Below, one piece after another: positions 7,497 through 14,802 of a DNA stretch of 29,252 nucleotides. The notes under the pieces were generated by a model. The model saw nothing but the letters and a program-made list of their open reading frames with translations, made no database searches and had not been told where the DNA came from. Location: contig CAJUMB010000037.1 of the NCBI GenBank assembly GCA_910587105.1, positions 1-29,252 of the forward strand. Direction: 5' to 3'. The position numbers were made by a program, and so were the translations under genes. How positions within the stretch are numbered: position 1 is the first letter of the stretch; each line of letters starts with the position of its first letter. The stretch is from an uncultured Lachnospiraceae bacterium. Lineage in GTDB: Bacteria; Bacillota; Clostridia; Lachnospirales; Lachnospiraceae.

Positions 7497-7520
7497 ATGA
7501 AAATGAAGAAATAAATATTA
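7492..7520 (-). promoter_or_regulatory. Candidate sigma-E promoter for the recombinase operon
   Basis: On the minus strand TAATATT (7520-7514), a 14-nt spacer and CATATGTT (7499-7492). This fits the sigma-E pattern of an ATATT -35 box and a CATAnnnT -10 box spaced about 14 nt. Sigma-E is the early mother-cell factor and drives spoIVCA in B. subtilis. Matched by eye. Confidence 0.5.
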
Positions 7521-7605
7521 CGAAGGCTGCTTCCAATGGATTTTTGTTGGTAACTGTGAAACGCTGGACAATTATGAAATATAAAAATATTTTTCCTCCA
7601 TACTG

Positions 7606-7634
7606 TTGAAATTTTATTGAATGTTTTGTAAACT
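7606..7634 (+). promoter_or_regulatory. Candidate sigma-A promoter for the chemoreceptor operon
   Basis: TTGAAA (7606-7611), 17 nt and TAAACT (7629-7634), about 25 nt before the start codon. The -10 is a 4/6 match. Confidence 0.35.
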
Positions 7635-7658
7635 TATAAGGATGAAAGGGGGACTGGA

Positions 7659-9338
7659 ATGAAAAAAGCAATGAATCAGTCAAAACTAATTGTAATTTTA
7701 AACGGGGTCTCGATTCTGGCTCTGCTGATCATGGTGGCCTTATTGATATTTAACAGCAGAATAACCAATCGGTTAAACGCTGCCAGTGAAGACCGGTTTA
7801 ATTTGACGTACTATGCCAATCAGTTTATGAATGGCTCTGCCTATCTTACAAATGAGGTGCGTGCCTATGCGTCTACAGGTGATCAGGAACATTATGACAA
7901 TTATTGGAATGAAGTCAACAATCTGAAAAATAGGGATACAGGTGTTGCGGGGCTGCAGGAAATCGGGATTACTTCCGGGGAGCAGGCCATGATAGATGAG
8001 ATGTCTTCTATCTCCAATGAATTGGTTCCGCTGGAAGATGAGGCCATGAAAAATGTTCAGGCAGGGCGGCTGGCAGAAGCTCTGGACTATGTATATGGGA
8101 ATGATTACAGCACATCTATTGGAAAGATTAATTCTCTGAAGGAGCAGTTTCTGGAGACGCTGGCTGCCAGGACACAGGCACGGGTAAATCGTCTGTCTGT
8201 GCAGGTGGGCGCCATTCGGGTCGTGCTGATTATCGCATTGTTTTTTGTAGGCATTATGCAGCTGTTGATTATGAGAGTTACCAGGAAAAAGATTTTAAGT
8301 CCAGTGATTTCGGTGAGGGATCAGATGAAAGAGATTTCCTGTGGAAATCTTTCCGCAGAGTTTTCATTGGAGCCGGACAGTTCGGAAATTGGAATGCTGG
8401 TAGATTCTATTCATGAAACGAAGCAGGAGCTTAAAAAATATATCAATGATATTGATGCAAAGCTGGCACAGATGGCAGACGGCGATATGAATCTGGATGT
8501 GGGAGACGATTATCGGGGGGAATTTCTTCCCATTCAGGGAGCCATGCGCCGGATTTTAGATGCGCTGAATCAGGCTCTTTCTCATATTAATGCCACGGCA
8601 GAGCTGGTTACGGCGGAGTCTGAACGTGTGGCATCGGATGCCCAGGTGCTGTCAAATGGGGCGGTAGAACAGGCGTCAGCTGTGCAGGAGCTTGCATCGG
8701 GAATTCAGGCGCTGTCTGATCAGGTTAAAAGCACATCAGAGGATGCAGAGGATGCTAAGAAAAGCTCTATTGATGCCACCCAGAAGCTGGAGGTATGCAA
8801 TCAGAAAATGGAAGATCTGACAGCAGCTATGGCAGATATCTCCAGATCTTCCCAGCAGATAAGCGGTATCATCAAGACCATAGAGGATATATCTTTCCAG
8901 ACAAATATTCTGGCATTGAATGCGGCGGTGGAGGCAGCCCGTGCCGGTTCCGCAGGCAAAGGGTTTGCAGTGGTGGCTGATGAAGTGCAGAGTCTGGCAA
9001 ACAAGAGTTCAGAAGCTGCCCATGATATTACCAAGCTGATCCGGGATTCTATGGATTTGGTAGAGCATGGATCATCTCTGTCTGCAGATACCACAGAGAC
9101 GCTGGCAATAGGCGTTTCAGGAGCACAGAGGTCCACTGAGCTGGTGGAACGGATTGCCATGTCTGCTACGAAACAGGCGGAGGCGCTGGAACAGCTCACC
9201 CAGGGAATGGATCAGATATCCGGAGTGGTTCAGACCAATGCATCTACAGCTGAAAAGTCAGCAACTTCGGCCAAAGAACTTCTGGGGCAGGCGGAAGAAC
9301 TGAAAGTTTCTGTGCAGAAGTTCCGGCTTCGCGGATAA
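7659..9338 (+). CDS. Methyl-accepting chemotaxis protein
   Basis: 559 residues with classical transmembrane receptor order: TM1 (about 9-31), a roughly 150-residue extracytoplasmic helical sensing domain of four-helix-bundle type, TM2 (about 182-205), HAMP (about 206-260), then the cytoplasmic signalling coiled coil. The hairpin tip EDISFQTNILALNAAVEAAR, which contacts CheA and CheW, is intact. AAAGGGGGA stands about 6 nt before the ATG. The bacteriohemerythrin follows 26 nt downstream, so oxygen or redox is a plausible stimulus. No chemotaxis or flagellar genes are in the window, so the receptor depends on machinery elsewhere. It is encoded inside the spoIIID element, an unusual place for a receptor. 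Confidence 0.95.
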   Translation: MKKAMNQSKLIVILNGVSILALLIMVALLIFNSRITNRLNAASEDRFNLTYYANQFMNGSAYLTNEVRAYASTGDQEHYDNYWNEVNNLKNRDTGVAGLQEIGITSGEQAMIDEMSSISNELVPLEDEAMKNVQAGRLAEALDYVYGNDYSTSIGKINSLKEQFLETLAARTQARVNRLSVQVGAIRVVLIIALFFVGIMQLLIMRVTRKKILSPVISVRDQMKEISCGNLSAEFSLEPDSSEIGMLVDSIHETKQELKKYINDIDAKLAQMADGDMNLDVGDDYRGEFLPIQGAMRRILDALNQALSHINATAELVTAESERVASDAQVLSNGAVEQASAVQELASGIQALSDQVKSTSEDAEDAKKSSIDATQKLEVCNQKMEDLTAAMADISRSSQQISGIIKTIEDISFQTNILALNAAVEAARAGSAGKGFAVVADEVQSLANKSSEAAHDITKLIRDSMDLVEHGSSLSADTTETLAIGVSGAQRSTELVERIAMSATKQAEALEQLTQGMDQISGVVQTNASTAEKSATSAKELLGQAEELKVSVQKFRLRG

Positions 9339-9364
9339 TCATTCATTTTAGGAGGTATTTATTC

Positions 9365-9766
9365 ATGGTGTATCAATTTACAAAGGATTTAGAAACTGGA
9401 AATGCGGCTATTGATTCTGAGCACCGTCAGCTGATTCAGGCCATCAATGACCTGCTGAGTGCCTGTTCTTCTGGGAAAGGCAGGGGGGAACTGGAGAAAA
9501 CCACCCATTTTCTCTCTGAGTATACAGCAAAACATTTTTCCCACGAAGAAACGCTTCAGAAGCAGAGCCGGTATCCGGACTACATAAATCACCGTAAATA
9601 TCATGAAAACTTCAAAAAAGTGGTGAAAGATTTATGTGGGCGCTTGGAAAAAGAGGGACCGACAATTGCATTGGTGGGGCAGGTGAACACGGCCATTGGC
9701 GGATGGCTGGTCAATCACATCAAACACGAAGACACGAAACTAGCTGCACATCTCAAAGCCCAGTAA
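9365..9766 (+). CDS. Bacteriohemerythrin (di-iron O2-binding protein)
   Basis: The 133-residue protein has all seven ligands of the hemerythrin di-iron site: His20; His57 and Glu61 (HxxxE); His76 and His80 (HxxxH); His118 and Asp123 (HxxxxD). Hemerythrins bind O2 reversibly, and in anaerobes are thought to deliver, sense or scavenge oxygen. AGGAGG lies 10 nt before the ATG. It is the second gene of an operon with the chemoreceptor, suggesting aerotaxis (repellent response) or local oxygen capture. A strong terminator follows at 9830. Confidence 0.93.
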   Translation: MVYQFTKDLETGNAAIDSEHRQLIQAINDLLSACSSGKGRGELEKTTHFLSEYTAKHFSHEETLQKQSRYPDYINHRKYHENFKKVVKDLCGRLEKEGPTIALVGQVNTAIGGWLVNHIKHEDTKLAAHLKAQ

Positions 9767-9829
9767 GGAACTGTCCCGCACTACGCGCCAAAGAAGACGG
9801 CTGCTGACACAGCCGCGCTCAGGCGCGGA

Positions 9830-9856
9830 GAATCCGGCTTTGCCGGATTCTTTCTT
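9830..9856. terminator. Bidirectional terminator between convergent genes
   Basis: GAATCCGG (9830-9837) and CCGGATTC (9843-9850) with a 5-nt loop, then TTTCTT. It serves the hemerythrin operon and, from the other side, the MATE gene whose stop codon touches it. Two further small GC hairpins lie at 9798-9829. Confidence 0.75.
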
Positions 9857-11183
9857 AATAATGATATTTGGAACGTTTCTTGATAAGAAATAAGGTGGTT
9901 ACAGCCGCAGCCATCAATTCTGCTGCGGCGATGGATATCCAGATACCGTCGATTCCCCAGAGGAGAGGGAATATCAGCACTGCAGCGGTCTGAAACAGTA
10001 AAGTACGCAGAAAGGAAATTAATGCTGAAATCAGTCCATTTCCAAGAGCGGTAAAAAATGAGGAGCCGTAGATGGCGATTCCCGCAAATAAAAAGGAAAA
10101 GGAGTAAATTCGGAATCCTTTCTGGGTCAGAGCCATAAGGTCTGGGTCATAGCCGACAAAAATGACAGAGAACGGCTGGGCCAGCAGTTCAGCCAGACAG
10201 AACATGGTGATGGAGCAGATACCAATAATGAAGATGCTTTTTTTGAGCAGGTTTTGCATTTCCCCATGGTTGGCTGCGCCGAAATGGTATCCAATGACAG
10301 GTGCCGCACCCACAGAATATCCGATAAATGCGGCGAGAAAGACAAAGTTCACGTACATCAGGACACCATATGCCGCCACCCCATCCTCCCCGGCGTATCG
10401 GATCAGCTGTACGTTGTACAACATGCTGACCAAGGACATGGAGATATTGGACATTAATTCAGAGGAACCATTTGTGCAGGCTTTTAACAGGGCTTTCCCG
10501 TCAAATTTTGTTTTTGTGAGCCTCAGAATACTGGTATTGGGACTGCAGAAATAAAATAAAGGGGCAATACCGCCCACTGCCTGGCTGAGTGCGGTGGCAG
10601 CCGCCGCGCCTGTAAGTCCCCAGTGAAACACAGCCACAAAAAGAGCATCCAAAACCATATTGGTCACACCTGCGGCTATGGTAAAAGCAAGTCCCAGCTG
10701 TGGCTTTTCCGCAGTGGAAAAGTAGCTGAGGAATTCATATTCCAGTATGAGTGCAGGCAGCGTGAGCAGGAGAATGCGTCCGTAAGATACGCACTGGTCC
10801 AGCAGGAGCCCCTCAGCTCCCAGCAGGCTGGCGATGGGGCGGATAAACACAAGGCCGAAAACGGCAATCAGTATACCGCAGATGGCTGACACATACACAA
10901 ACAGAGAAAACAGGCGGTTTGCCCGTCTGCGGTCGCCAGCGTCGATGGTTATGGCGATGAGTGCACTTCCCCCAGTGCCGAACATAAATCCCACAGCGCC
11001 CAGAATCATCAGAAAGGGCATAATGAAATTCACAGCGGCAAAAGGGGTTTTTCCAACAAAATTAGAGACAAAGAAACCGTCCACTACGCCATAGATGGAA
11101 GTGAAAATCATCATGACGATGGACGGCATCGTGAAGCGCAGCAGTTTCTTATAATCAAAGTGGTCAGATAATTGTATATTCAT
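9855..11183 (-). CDS. MATE family exporter (element cargo)
   Basis: 442 residues and about twelve membrane segments. It has the N-terminal MATE block (FTMPSIVMMIFTSIYGVVDG) and the second-half repeat (AAPVIGYHFGAANHGEMQNL), closest in look to the MepA-like branch. Such proteins export cationic drugs by Na+ or H+ antiport. The ATG overlaps the stop of the upstream marR-type gene by 4 nt, so the two are co-translated. The pair is driven by the consensus promoter at 11729-11757. It differs in sequence from the MATE protein at 4036-5367 and is not a recent duplicate. Confidence 0.93.
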   Translation of the reverse strand: MNIQLSDHFDYKKLLRFTMPSIVMMIFTSIYGVVDGFFVSNFVGKTPFAAVNFIMPFLMILGAVGFMFGTGGSALIAITIDAGDRRRANRLFSLFVYVSAICGILIAVFGLVFIRPIASLLGAEGLLLDQCVSYGRILLLTLPALILEYEFLSYFSTAEKPQLGLAFTIAAGVTNMVLDALFVAVFHWGLTGAAAATALSQAVGGIAPLFYFCSPNTSILRLTKTKFDGKALLKACTNGSSELMSNISMSLVSMLYNVQLIRYAGEDGVAAYGVLMYVNFVFLAAFIGYSVGAAPVIGYHFGAANHGEMQNLLKKSIFIIGICSITMFCLAELLAQPFSVIFVGYDPDLMALTQKGFRIYSFSFLFAGIAIYGSSFFTALGNGLISALISFLRTLLFQTAAVLIFPLLWGIDGIWISIAAAELMAAAVTTLFLIKKRSKYHY

Positions 11184-11662
11184 TTCGGATAACTCCTTTC
11201 TTCACCCGGGTTCTTTTGTATAAAATTTAGTTTTTTTACGCTTTCCTGAAAAGACAACAGATATCTCTGGGTCAATTCCAGGTACAGCATCTTTTCATCT
11301 TCTGTCCAGGAGGCAAATATACTGTTTTCGATTTCGATTAAGCGGACAGCGGTATTTTCGGCCAGTTCCTGTCCTTTGGCAGTCAGATATACTTTTTTCT
11401 TTTTTCCCTCAAATACTTTCAGATATACAATGCCGTCTGCCTCCAGTCTGCGCAGGGAGGAATTAATAGTCTGTCTGCTGATTCCGGACAATCTGTGGAT
11501 ATCACTCAATAGACAGCTGTCCCCGTAGTTACAGATGGTGTAGAGAATAATCAGAGCGCTGTCAGACAGATGAAGTTTTCTGGCAGCTTCGTGGTAAGCA
11601 GCGTCAATCTCGTTGGTGAGATAATTGAAACGTTTCAGCTCTGCTGTCATCAATTTGTCCAT
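11180..11662 (-). CDS. MarR family repressor of the adjacent exporter
   Basis: 160 residues with a winged helix-turn-helix: DIHRLSGISRQTINSSLRRL forms the recognition region (about residues 55-75), and the wing is VFEGKKKKVYLTAKG. Start chosen at the second in-frame ATG (11662-11660) because GGAGG lies 6 nt before it; the ATG at 11683 has no such site. MarR proteins repress drug pumps and release DNA on ligand binding. Two near-perfect palindromes at the promoter (11709-11722 and 11735-11748) are the likely operators, so it should repress itself and the MATE gene. Confidence 0.92.
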   Translation of the reverse strand: MDKLMTAELKRFNYLTNEIDAAYHEAARKLHLSDSALIILYTICNYGDSCLLSDIHRLSGISRQTINSSLRRLEADGIVYLKVFEGKKKKVYLTAKGQELAENTAVRLIEIENSIFASWTEDEKMLYLELTQRYLLSFQESVKKLNFIQKNPGEERSYPK

Positions 11663-11708
11663 AGAATACCTCCATGAAATCATAGAAATTCGGAAATAAA
11701 AAGCACTT

Positions 11709-11748
11709 GTATGAAATCGTACATAGGGATTATAGTACGAAATCGTAC
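11709..11748. promoter_or_regulatory. Paired operators for the MarR-type repressor
   Basis: GTATGAAATCGTAC (11709-11722) and GTACGAAATCGTAC (11735-11748), each close to a perfect palindrome, with centres 26 bp apart. They are embedded in a larger CACTTGTA/TACAAGTG inverted repeat (11704-11711 and 11746-11753). One fills the promoter spacer; the other lies just past the -10. Confidence 0.75.
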
Positions 11749-11757
11749 AAGTGTCAA
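11729..11757 (-). promoter_or_regulatory. Consensus sigma-A promoter of the marR-MATE operon
   Basis: On the minus strand TTGACA (11757-11752), exactly 17 nt, and TATAAT (11734-11729). Both boxes are perfect consensus, so the operon should be strong when not repressed. Confidence 0.9.
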
Positions 11758-11774
11758 TGAATAGAATGTGAATT

Positions 11775-11921
11775 TTATAGAAAACCGTTCCGTTTTATGA
11801 CTACCGTATGTACGGTGCTTTTGCTAATTCCAAATTTCTTGGCGGTTTGTCTTACAGTTGCTTTGGAATTAATAATATAATGAGCGATTTCAACAGCCCG
11901 CTCTTCAATATAATCTTTCAA
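11775..11921 (-). CDS. spoIIID: spoIIID 5' portion (gene interrupted by the 6.1-kb element)
   Basis: Starts with TTG at 11921-11919, GAGG about 8 nt upstream. The product reads MKDYIEERAVEIAHYIINSK, then ATVRQTAKKFGISKSTVH (residue 38), aligning from residue 1 with Bacillus SpoIIID (MHDYIKERTIKIGKYIVETK). After His38 the frame enters element DNA and stops after ten unrelated residues (TVVIKRNGFL, then TAA). The truncation falls inside the recognition helix, so the 48-residue product should not bind DNA normally. SpoIIID is expressed under sigma-E in the mother cell and, in B. subtilis, activates sigK. The rest of the gene is at 5683-5525. Confidence 0.9.
   Translation of the reverse strand: MKDYIEERAVEIAHYIINSKATVRQTAKKFGISKSTVHTVVIKRNGFL
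11807..11813 (-). other. Recombination core at the spoIIID 5' junction
   Basis: Minus-strand GTACATA, codons 37-38 of spoIIID plus one base, identical to 5677-5683. In the excised circle the joined site would read GACAACTGT-ACAT-ACGGTAGTC, an imperfect inverted repeat (7 of 9 arm positions pair), as expected of a serine recombinase site. Confidence 0.75.
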
Positions 11922-11985
11922 AAATAGCCTCTAAATGAACTGTTTTTACAATCTATGCGGTAAAATGGGCAATTAGAATATTCTC

Positions 11986-12014
11986 TTGACAATCCAGGGA
12001 AAGACAGGCAAAAT
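11986..12014 (+). promoter_or_regulatory. Candidate promoter for the DUF4317 gene
   Basis: TTGACA (11986-11991), 17 nt and CAAAAT (12009-12014). The 138-nt region 11922-12059 is divergent and must also hold the spoIIID promoter. A CATAGATT sequence at 11957-11950 (minus strand) resembles a sigma-E -10, but no -35 box stands at the right distance. Confidence 0.35.
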
Positions 12015-12059
12015 ATATAGACACTATCATCAAAGGGGAAAGCGGGGTATACATAACAT

Positions 12060-13220
12060 ATGAATAAAAAAGAAATTGCAGAGATCAAAAAGCAGTTTAA
12101 ACCAGAGCAGGCGGTGGTCAGCCGTATCTGCGGATGTTATATAGATGCGGAGAAGGAACAGAAGCTGTCATTTCGCGAAGCTTTTTTATCCATGTCTGAG
12201 GAGGAGGTTTTCAAGTACTGTGATATTTTCCGGCGCACTTTGTCCGGAACCCTGGGAAAAAACCTGTTAAATATGGAGTTTCCCCTGGAACAAGAGGAGT
12301 CAGGGGGAACTCAGGAATTTTTGCTGCGGCTGCGGGACAGTCATCTGGAACAGGATGAGCTGCTGTCAGAGTTTTATGATAAAGTGGTGGAGAGTTATTA
12401 TCACCCGGAGAATTATCTGATTCTTCTCATTGATGCTGTCTATGACATTCCGGGGAAAGCCTCCGACAAAACGGAGATGTTTGACGCCTCCGACAGCGTG
12501 TACCATTTTATTCTGTGCAGTATCTGTCCGGTGAAACTGTCCAAAAGCGGGCTGTGCTATAATCCGGAGTCAAATGCCATTGAAGAACGGGTGCGGGACT
12601 GGGTTGTGGAGGCTCCGGCAAACGGCTTTTTATTTCCTGCCATGATGGACAGGGATACAGACATCCACAGCACCTTGTATTATTCAAAGAAACCAGAAGA
12701 GCTGCAGGAGGATTTTATATCATTAGTGCTGGGATGTGATCTTCCCCTGTCAGCAGCAGGACAGAGGGAGACATTCAACACTTTACTGGCGGATACGCTG
12801 GGGGAACGATGCGATTATGAAGTGGTGAAAAATATCCACGAAGAGCTGAATGAGATGCTGGACGAGCATAACCGGATGGAGGAGCCGGAACCTTTGACGC
12901 TGGAAAAGCAAGATATCCGCCGCCTGATGGCAGACAGCGGAGCATCGGAAGATTCCCTGGAGGCTTTCGAGGAAACCTTCGATGCGGTGACCGGACAGCA
13001 GGCGCCTCTTTTGGCTTCCAATATTGCCAGCCAGAAAAAATTCAGTATCCAGACGCCGGATGTGGTGGTAACCATTAATCCAGAGAGGGCGGACCTGGTG
13101 GAGACCCGGCTGATCGACGGAAGGCAGTGTCTAATCATAACGGTGGATGACCATATTGAAGTGAACGGAGTGAACGTGCGCACTCTTCCGGCGCCGAAAA
13201 AGGAAGAATCAAGCAGCTGA
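12060..13220 (+). CDS. DUF4317 family protein, function unknown
   Basis: 386 residues, soluble, no signal peptide or membrane segment. The opening MNKKEIAEIKKQFKPE and the RICGCYID motif soon after are the hallmark of DUF4317, a family widespread in Lachnospiraceae and Ruminococcaceae. The middle carries Cys-containing segments (FILCSICPVKL); the C-terminus is acidic and ends in a short disordered tail (PAPKKEESSS). The ribosome site is weak (GGGG about 12 nt upstream). It lies divergent from spoIIID and upstream of trkA with no terminator seen in between. Role unknown. Confidence 0.85.
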   Translation: MNKKEIAEIKKQFKPEQAVVSRICGCYIDAEKEQKLSFREAFLSMSEEEVFKYCDIFRRTLSGTLGKNLLNMEFPLEQEESGGTQEFLLRLRDSHLEQDELLSEFYDKVVESYYHPENYLILLIDAVYDIPGKASDKTEMFDASDSVYHFILCSICPVKLSKSGLCYNPESNAIEERVRDWVVEAPANGFLFPAMMDRDTDIHSTLYYSKKPEELQEDFISLVLGCDLPLSAAGQRETFNTLLADTLGERCDYEVVKNIHEELNEMLDEHNRMEEPEPLTLEKQDIRRLMADSGASEDSLEAFEETFDAVTGQQAPLLASNIASQKKFSIQTPDVVVTINPERADLVETRLIDGRQCLIITVDDHIEVNGVNVRTLPAPKKEESSS

Positions 13221-13272
13221 TACATATGGCAGACGGGGGAGAAATTGGCAGGGGGAATGAGCTGTCCGCCGG

Positions 13273-13300
13273 TTGCGCATTTGTCAGAATATGTTATAAT
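13273..13300 (+). promoter_or_regulatory. Promoter for trkA-trkH
   Basis: TTGCGC (13273-13278), 16 nt and TATAAT (13295-13300), about 70 nt before the start codon. No c-di-AMP riboswitch was recognised in the short leader. Confidence 0.55.
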
Positions 13301-13370
13301 TGAGTGATATGAATATCAAATGTTCACAATAAAATATGGAACTTGAAGTTACGAGGTGGAGAATAAGAAA

Positions 13371-14729
13371 ATGCAGATCATTATTGTGGGGTGTGGAAAA
13401 GTCGGCATGGCTCTGGCGGCCAAGCTGAGCGTGGAGGATCACAACATTACAGTTGTGGATACTGACAGCAATGCATTGCAGATGGTGGCAAATACTTATG
13501 ATGTGAGGGGGATTGTGGGAAACGGTGCCAGTTACAGCGTGCTGGCGGAGGCGGATTTGGATCAGACGGATTTGATCATTGCGGTGACAGAGTCGGATGA
13601 GCTGAATCTGCTGTGCTGTGTGATAGCGAAGAAGGCGGGAAGATGCCAGACCATTGCCCGTGTGCGCAATCCCATTTATATTGACGAGAGGATATTTATC
13701 AAAGAAGAACTGGGGCTGTCCATGATCATCAATCCGGAATTTGCGGCGGCTATGGAGATTTCCAGGCTTCTGTGCTTTCCCAGCGCCATTGAAATTGACA
13801 CATTTGCAAAAGGAAGGGTGGAAATGCTGCGGCTGCGGATCTCTGACACCTGTATTCTGGACGGGATGGCACTGAAAAGACTTCCGTCTTCTCTGGGCTG
13901 TGATATTCTGATTTGTGCGGTGGAAAGAAATGATGAAGTAACCATTCCTTCTGGGGATTTTATCCTGCGGGTGGGAGATACACTGTCTATGGTGGCATCG
14001 CACAAAAATGCTGCGAAATTTTTCCATAAAATTGGTTTAAAGACCCATCAGGTTAAGAATACCATGTTAATCGGCGGGGGGCAGATCTCTGTATATCTGG
14101 CACAGATTCTGCAGAAAATGGGGATTATGGTAAAAATCATTGAGCTCAATGAAAGAAGATGTGAGGAATTGTGCGATCTCCTGCCGAAGGCCATTATCAT
14201 CTGTGGAGACGGAAGCGATGAGGAACTGCTGAGGGAAGAACGGATTGACCAGATGGATTCTGTGGTGACGTTGACAGGAATCGACGAGGAAAATATTATT
14301 CTGTCTCTTTTTGCGAAGACAAAGGTGAAGGTAAAAACAGTGACCAAGCTGAACCGCCTGCAGATTAACGAGGTGATCCGCTCACTGGACCTGGACAGCG
14401 TGGTGTATCCGAAACATCTGACCGCAGAGGCCATTCTCCAGTATGTGAGGGCTACCCAGAATTCCATTGGAAGCAATGTGGAGACTTTGTATAAATTAAT
14501 TGATGATAAAGTGGAAGCTCTGGAATTTCATATACAGAAACATTCCAGGGTGGCGAACATCTGTCTGCAGGAATTAAAAATCCGCGAAGATGTGCTGGTT
14601 GCCTGTATCAGCAGGAACGGGAAGGTGATCATTCCCGGAGGACGGGACAAGATTCTTCCGGGGGACAGTGTGGTGGTGGTGACCACATGCAGCGGATTGA
14701 CAGATGTGGAAAACATATTAGCTGATTAG
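13371..14729 (+). CDS. trkA: Trk potassium uptake regulator TrkA
   Basis: Peripheral cytoplasmic protein that binds NAD(H) or ATP and gates the TrkH channel. 452 residues with two RCK units: a first Rossmann domain starting at the N-terminus (VGCGKVGMALAAKL, GxGxxG) with a C-terminal RCK_C, and a second starting near 227 (LIGGGQISVYLAQ) with its RCK_C to the end. The double-RCK layout is the TrkA rather than the KtrA form. A GTG at 13356 is in frame, but GAGGTGGAG sits about 10 nt before the ATG used here. trkH follows 73 nt later. Confidence 0.95.
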   Translation: MQIIIVGCGKVGMALAAKLSVEDHNITVVDTDSNALQMVANTYDVRGIVGNGASYSVLAEADLDQTDLIIAVTESDELNLLCCVIAKKAGRCQTIARVRNPIYIDERIFIKEELGLSMIINPEFAAAMEISRLLCFPSAIEIDTFAKGRVEMLRLRISDTCILDGMALKRLPSSLGCDILICAVERNDEVTIPSGDFILRVGDTLSMVASHKNAAKFFHKIGLKTHQVKNTMLIGGGQISVYLAQILQKMGIMVKIIELNERRCEELCDLLPKAIIICGDGSDEELLREERIDQMDSVVTLTGIDEENIILSLFAKTKVKVKTVTKLNRLQINEVIRSLDLDSVVYPKHLTAEAILQYVRATQNSIGSNVETLYKLIDDKVEALEFHIQKHSRVANICLQELKIREDVLVACISRNGKVIIPGGRDKILPGDSVVVVTTCSGLTDVENILAD

Positions 14730-14739
14730 TACATAATTC

Positions 14740-14769
14740 GTAACTGTTCAGTGCCTGCTGAATGGTTGC
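14740..14769. repeat. Intergenic palindrome, related to 25934-25972
   Basis: GTAACTGTTCAG (14740-14751) pairs with CTGAATGGTTGC (14758-14769) through nine Watson-Crick and three G-U pairs. It shares the GTAACnnTTCAG and CTGAAnnGTT frame with the perfect palindrome between dnaE and pfkA. Confidence 0.5.
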
Positions 14770-14802
14770 CATAGTTCATTTAAGAAAGGTATCGGCAAAG
14801 TC

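Larger units (their letters stand above)
5677..11813. mobile_element. skin-like intervening element splitting spoIIID (~6.13 kb)
   Basis: Bounded by direct copies of GTACATA at 5677-5683 and 11807-11813, each lying within one half of spoIIID. It contains a large serine recombinase, a small gene overlapping the recombinase start, a chemoreceptor with a bacteriohemerythrin, and a MATE exporter with a MarR regulator. Deleting the DNA between the cores (6130 bp, repeat counted once) rebuilds spoIIID in frame with no residue lost. No transposase, integrase of the tyrosine type, or phage structural genes are present. The layout parallels skin in sigK of B. subtilis and C. difficile, with a different host gene and cargo. 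Confidence 0.85.

Noticed and set aside
5677..11813. Simple transposon insertion that has permanently broken spoIIID
   Set aside because: No transposase or terminal inverted repeats. The junctions restore the frame exactly, and the recombinase and its surroundings look intact. Cannot be fully excluded without excision data.
13301..13370. c-di-AMP (ydaO-type) riboswitch before trkA
   Set aside because: The leader is too short and lacks the motif; the pfkA-ktrB junction has no leader at all.
13284..14027. 247-residue minus-strand open frame over trkA
   Set aside because: Antisense shadow of trkA, also running through its promoter.
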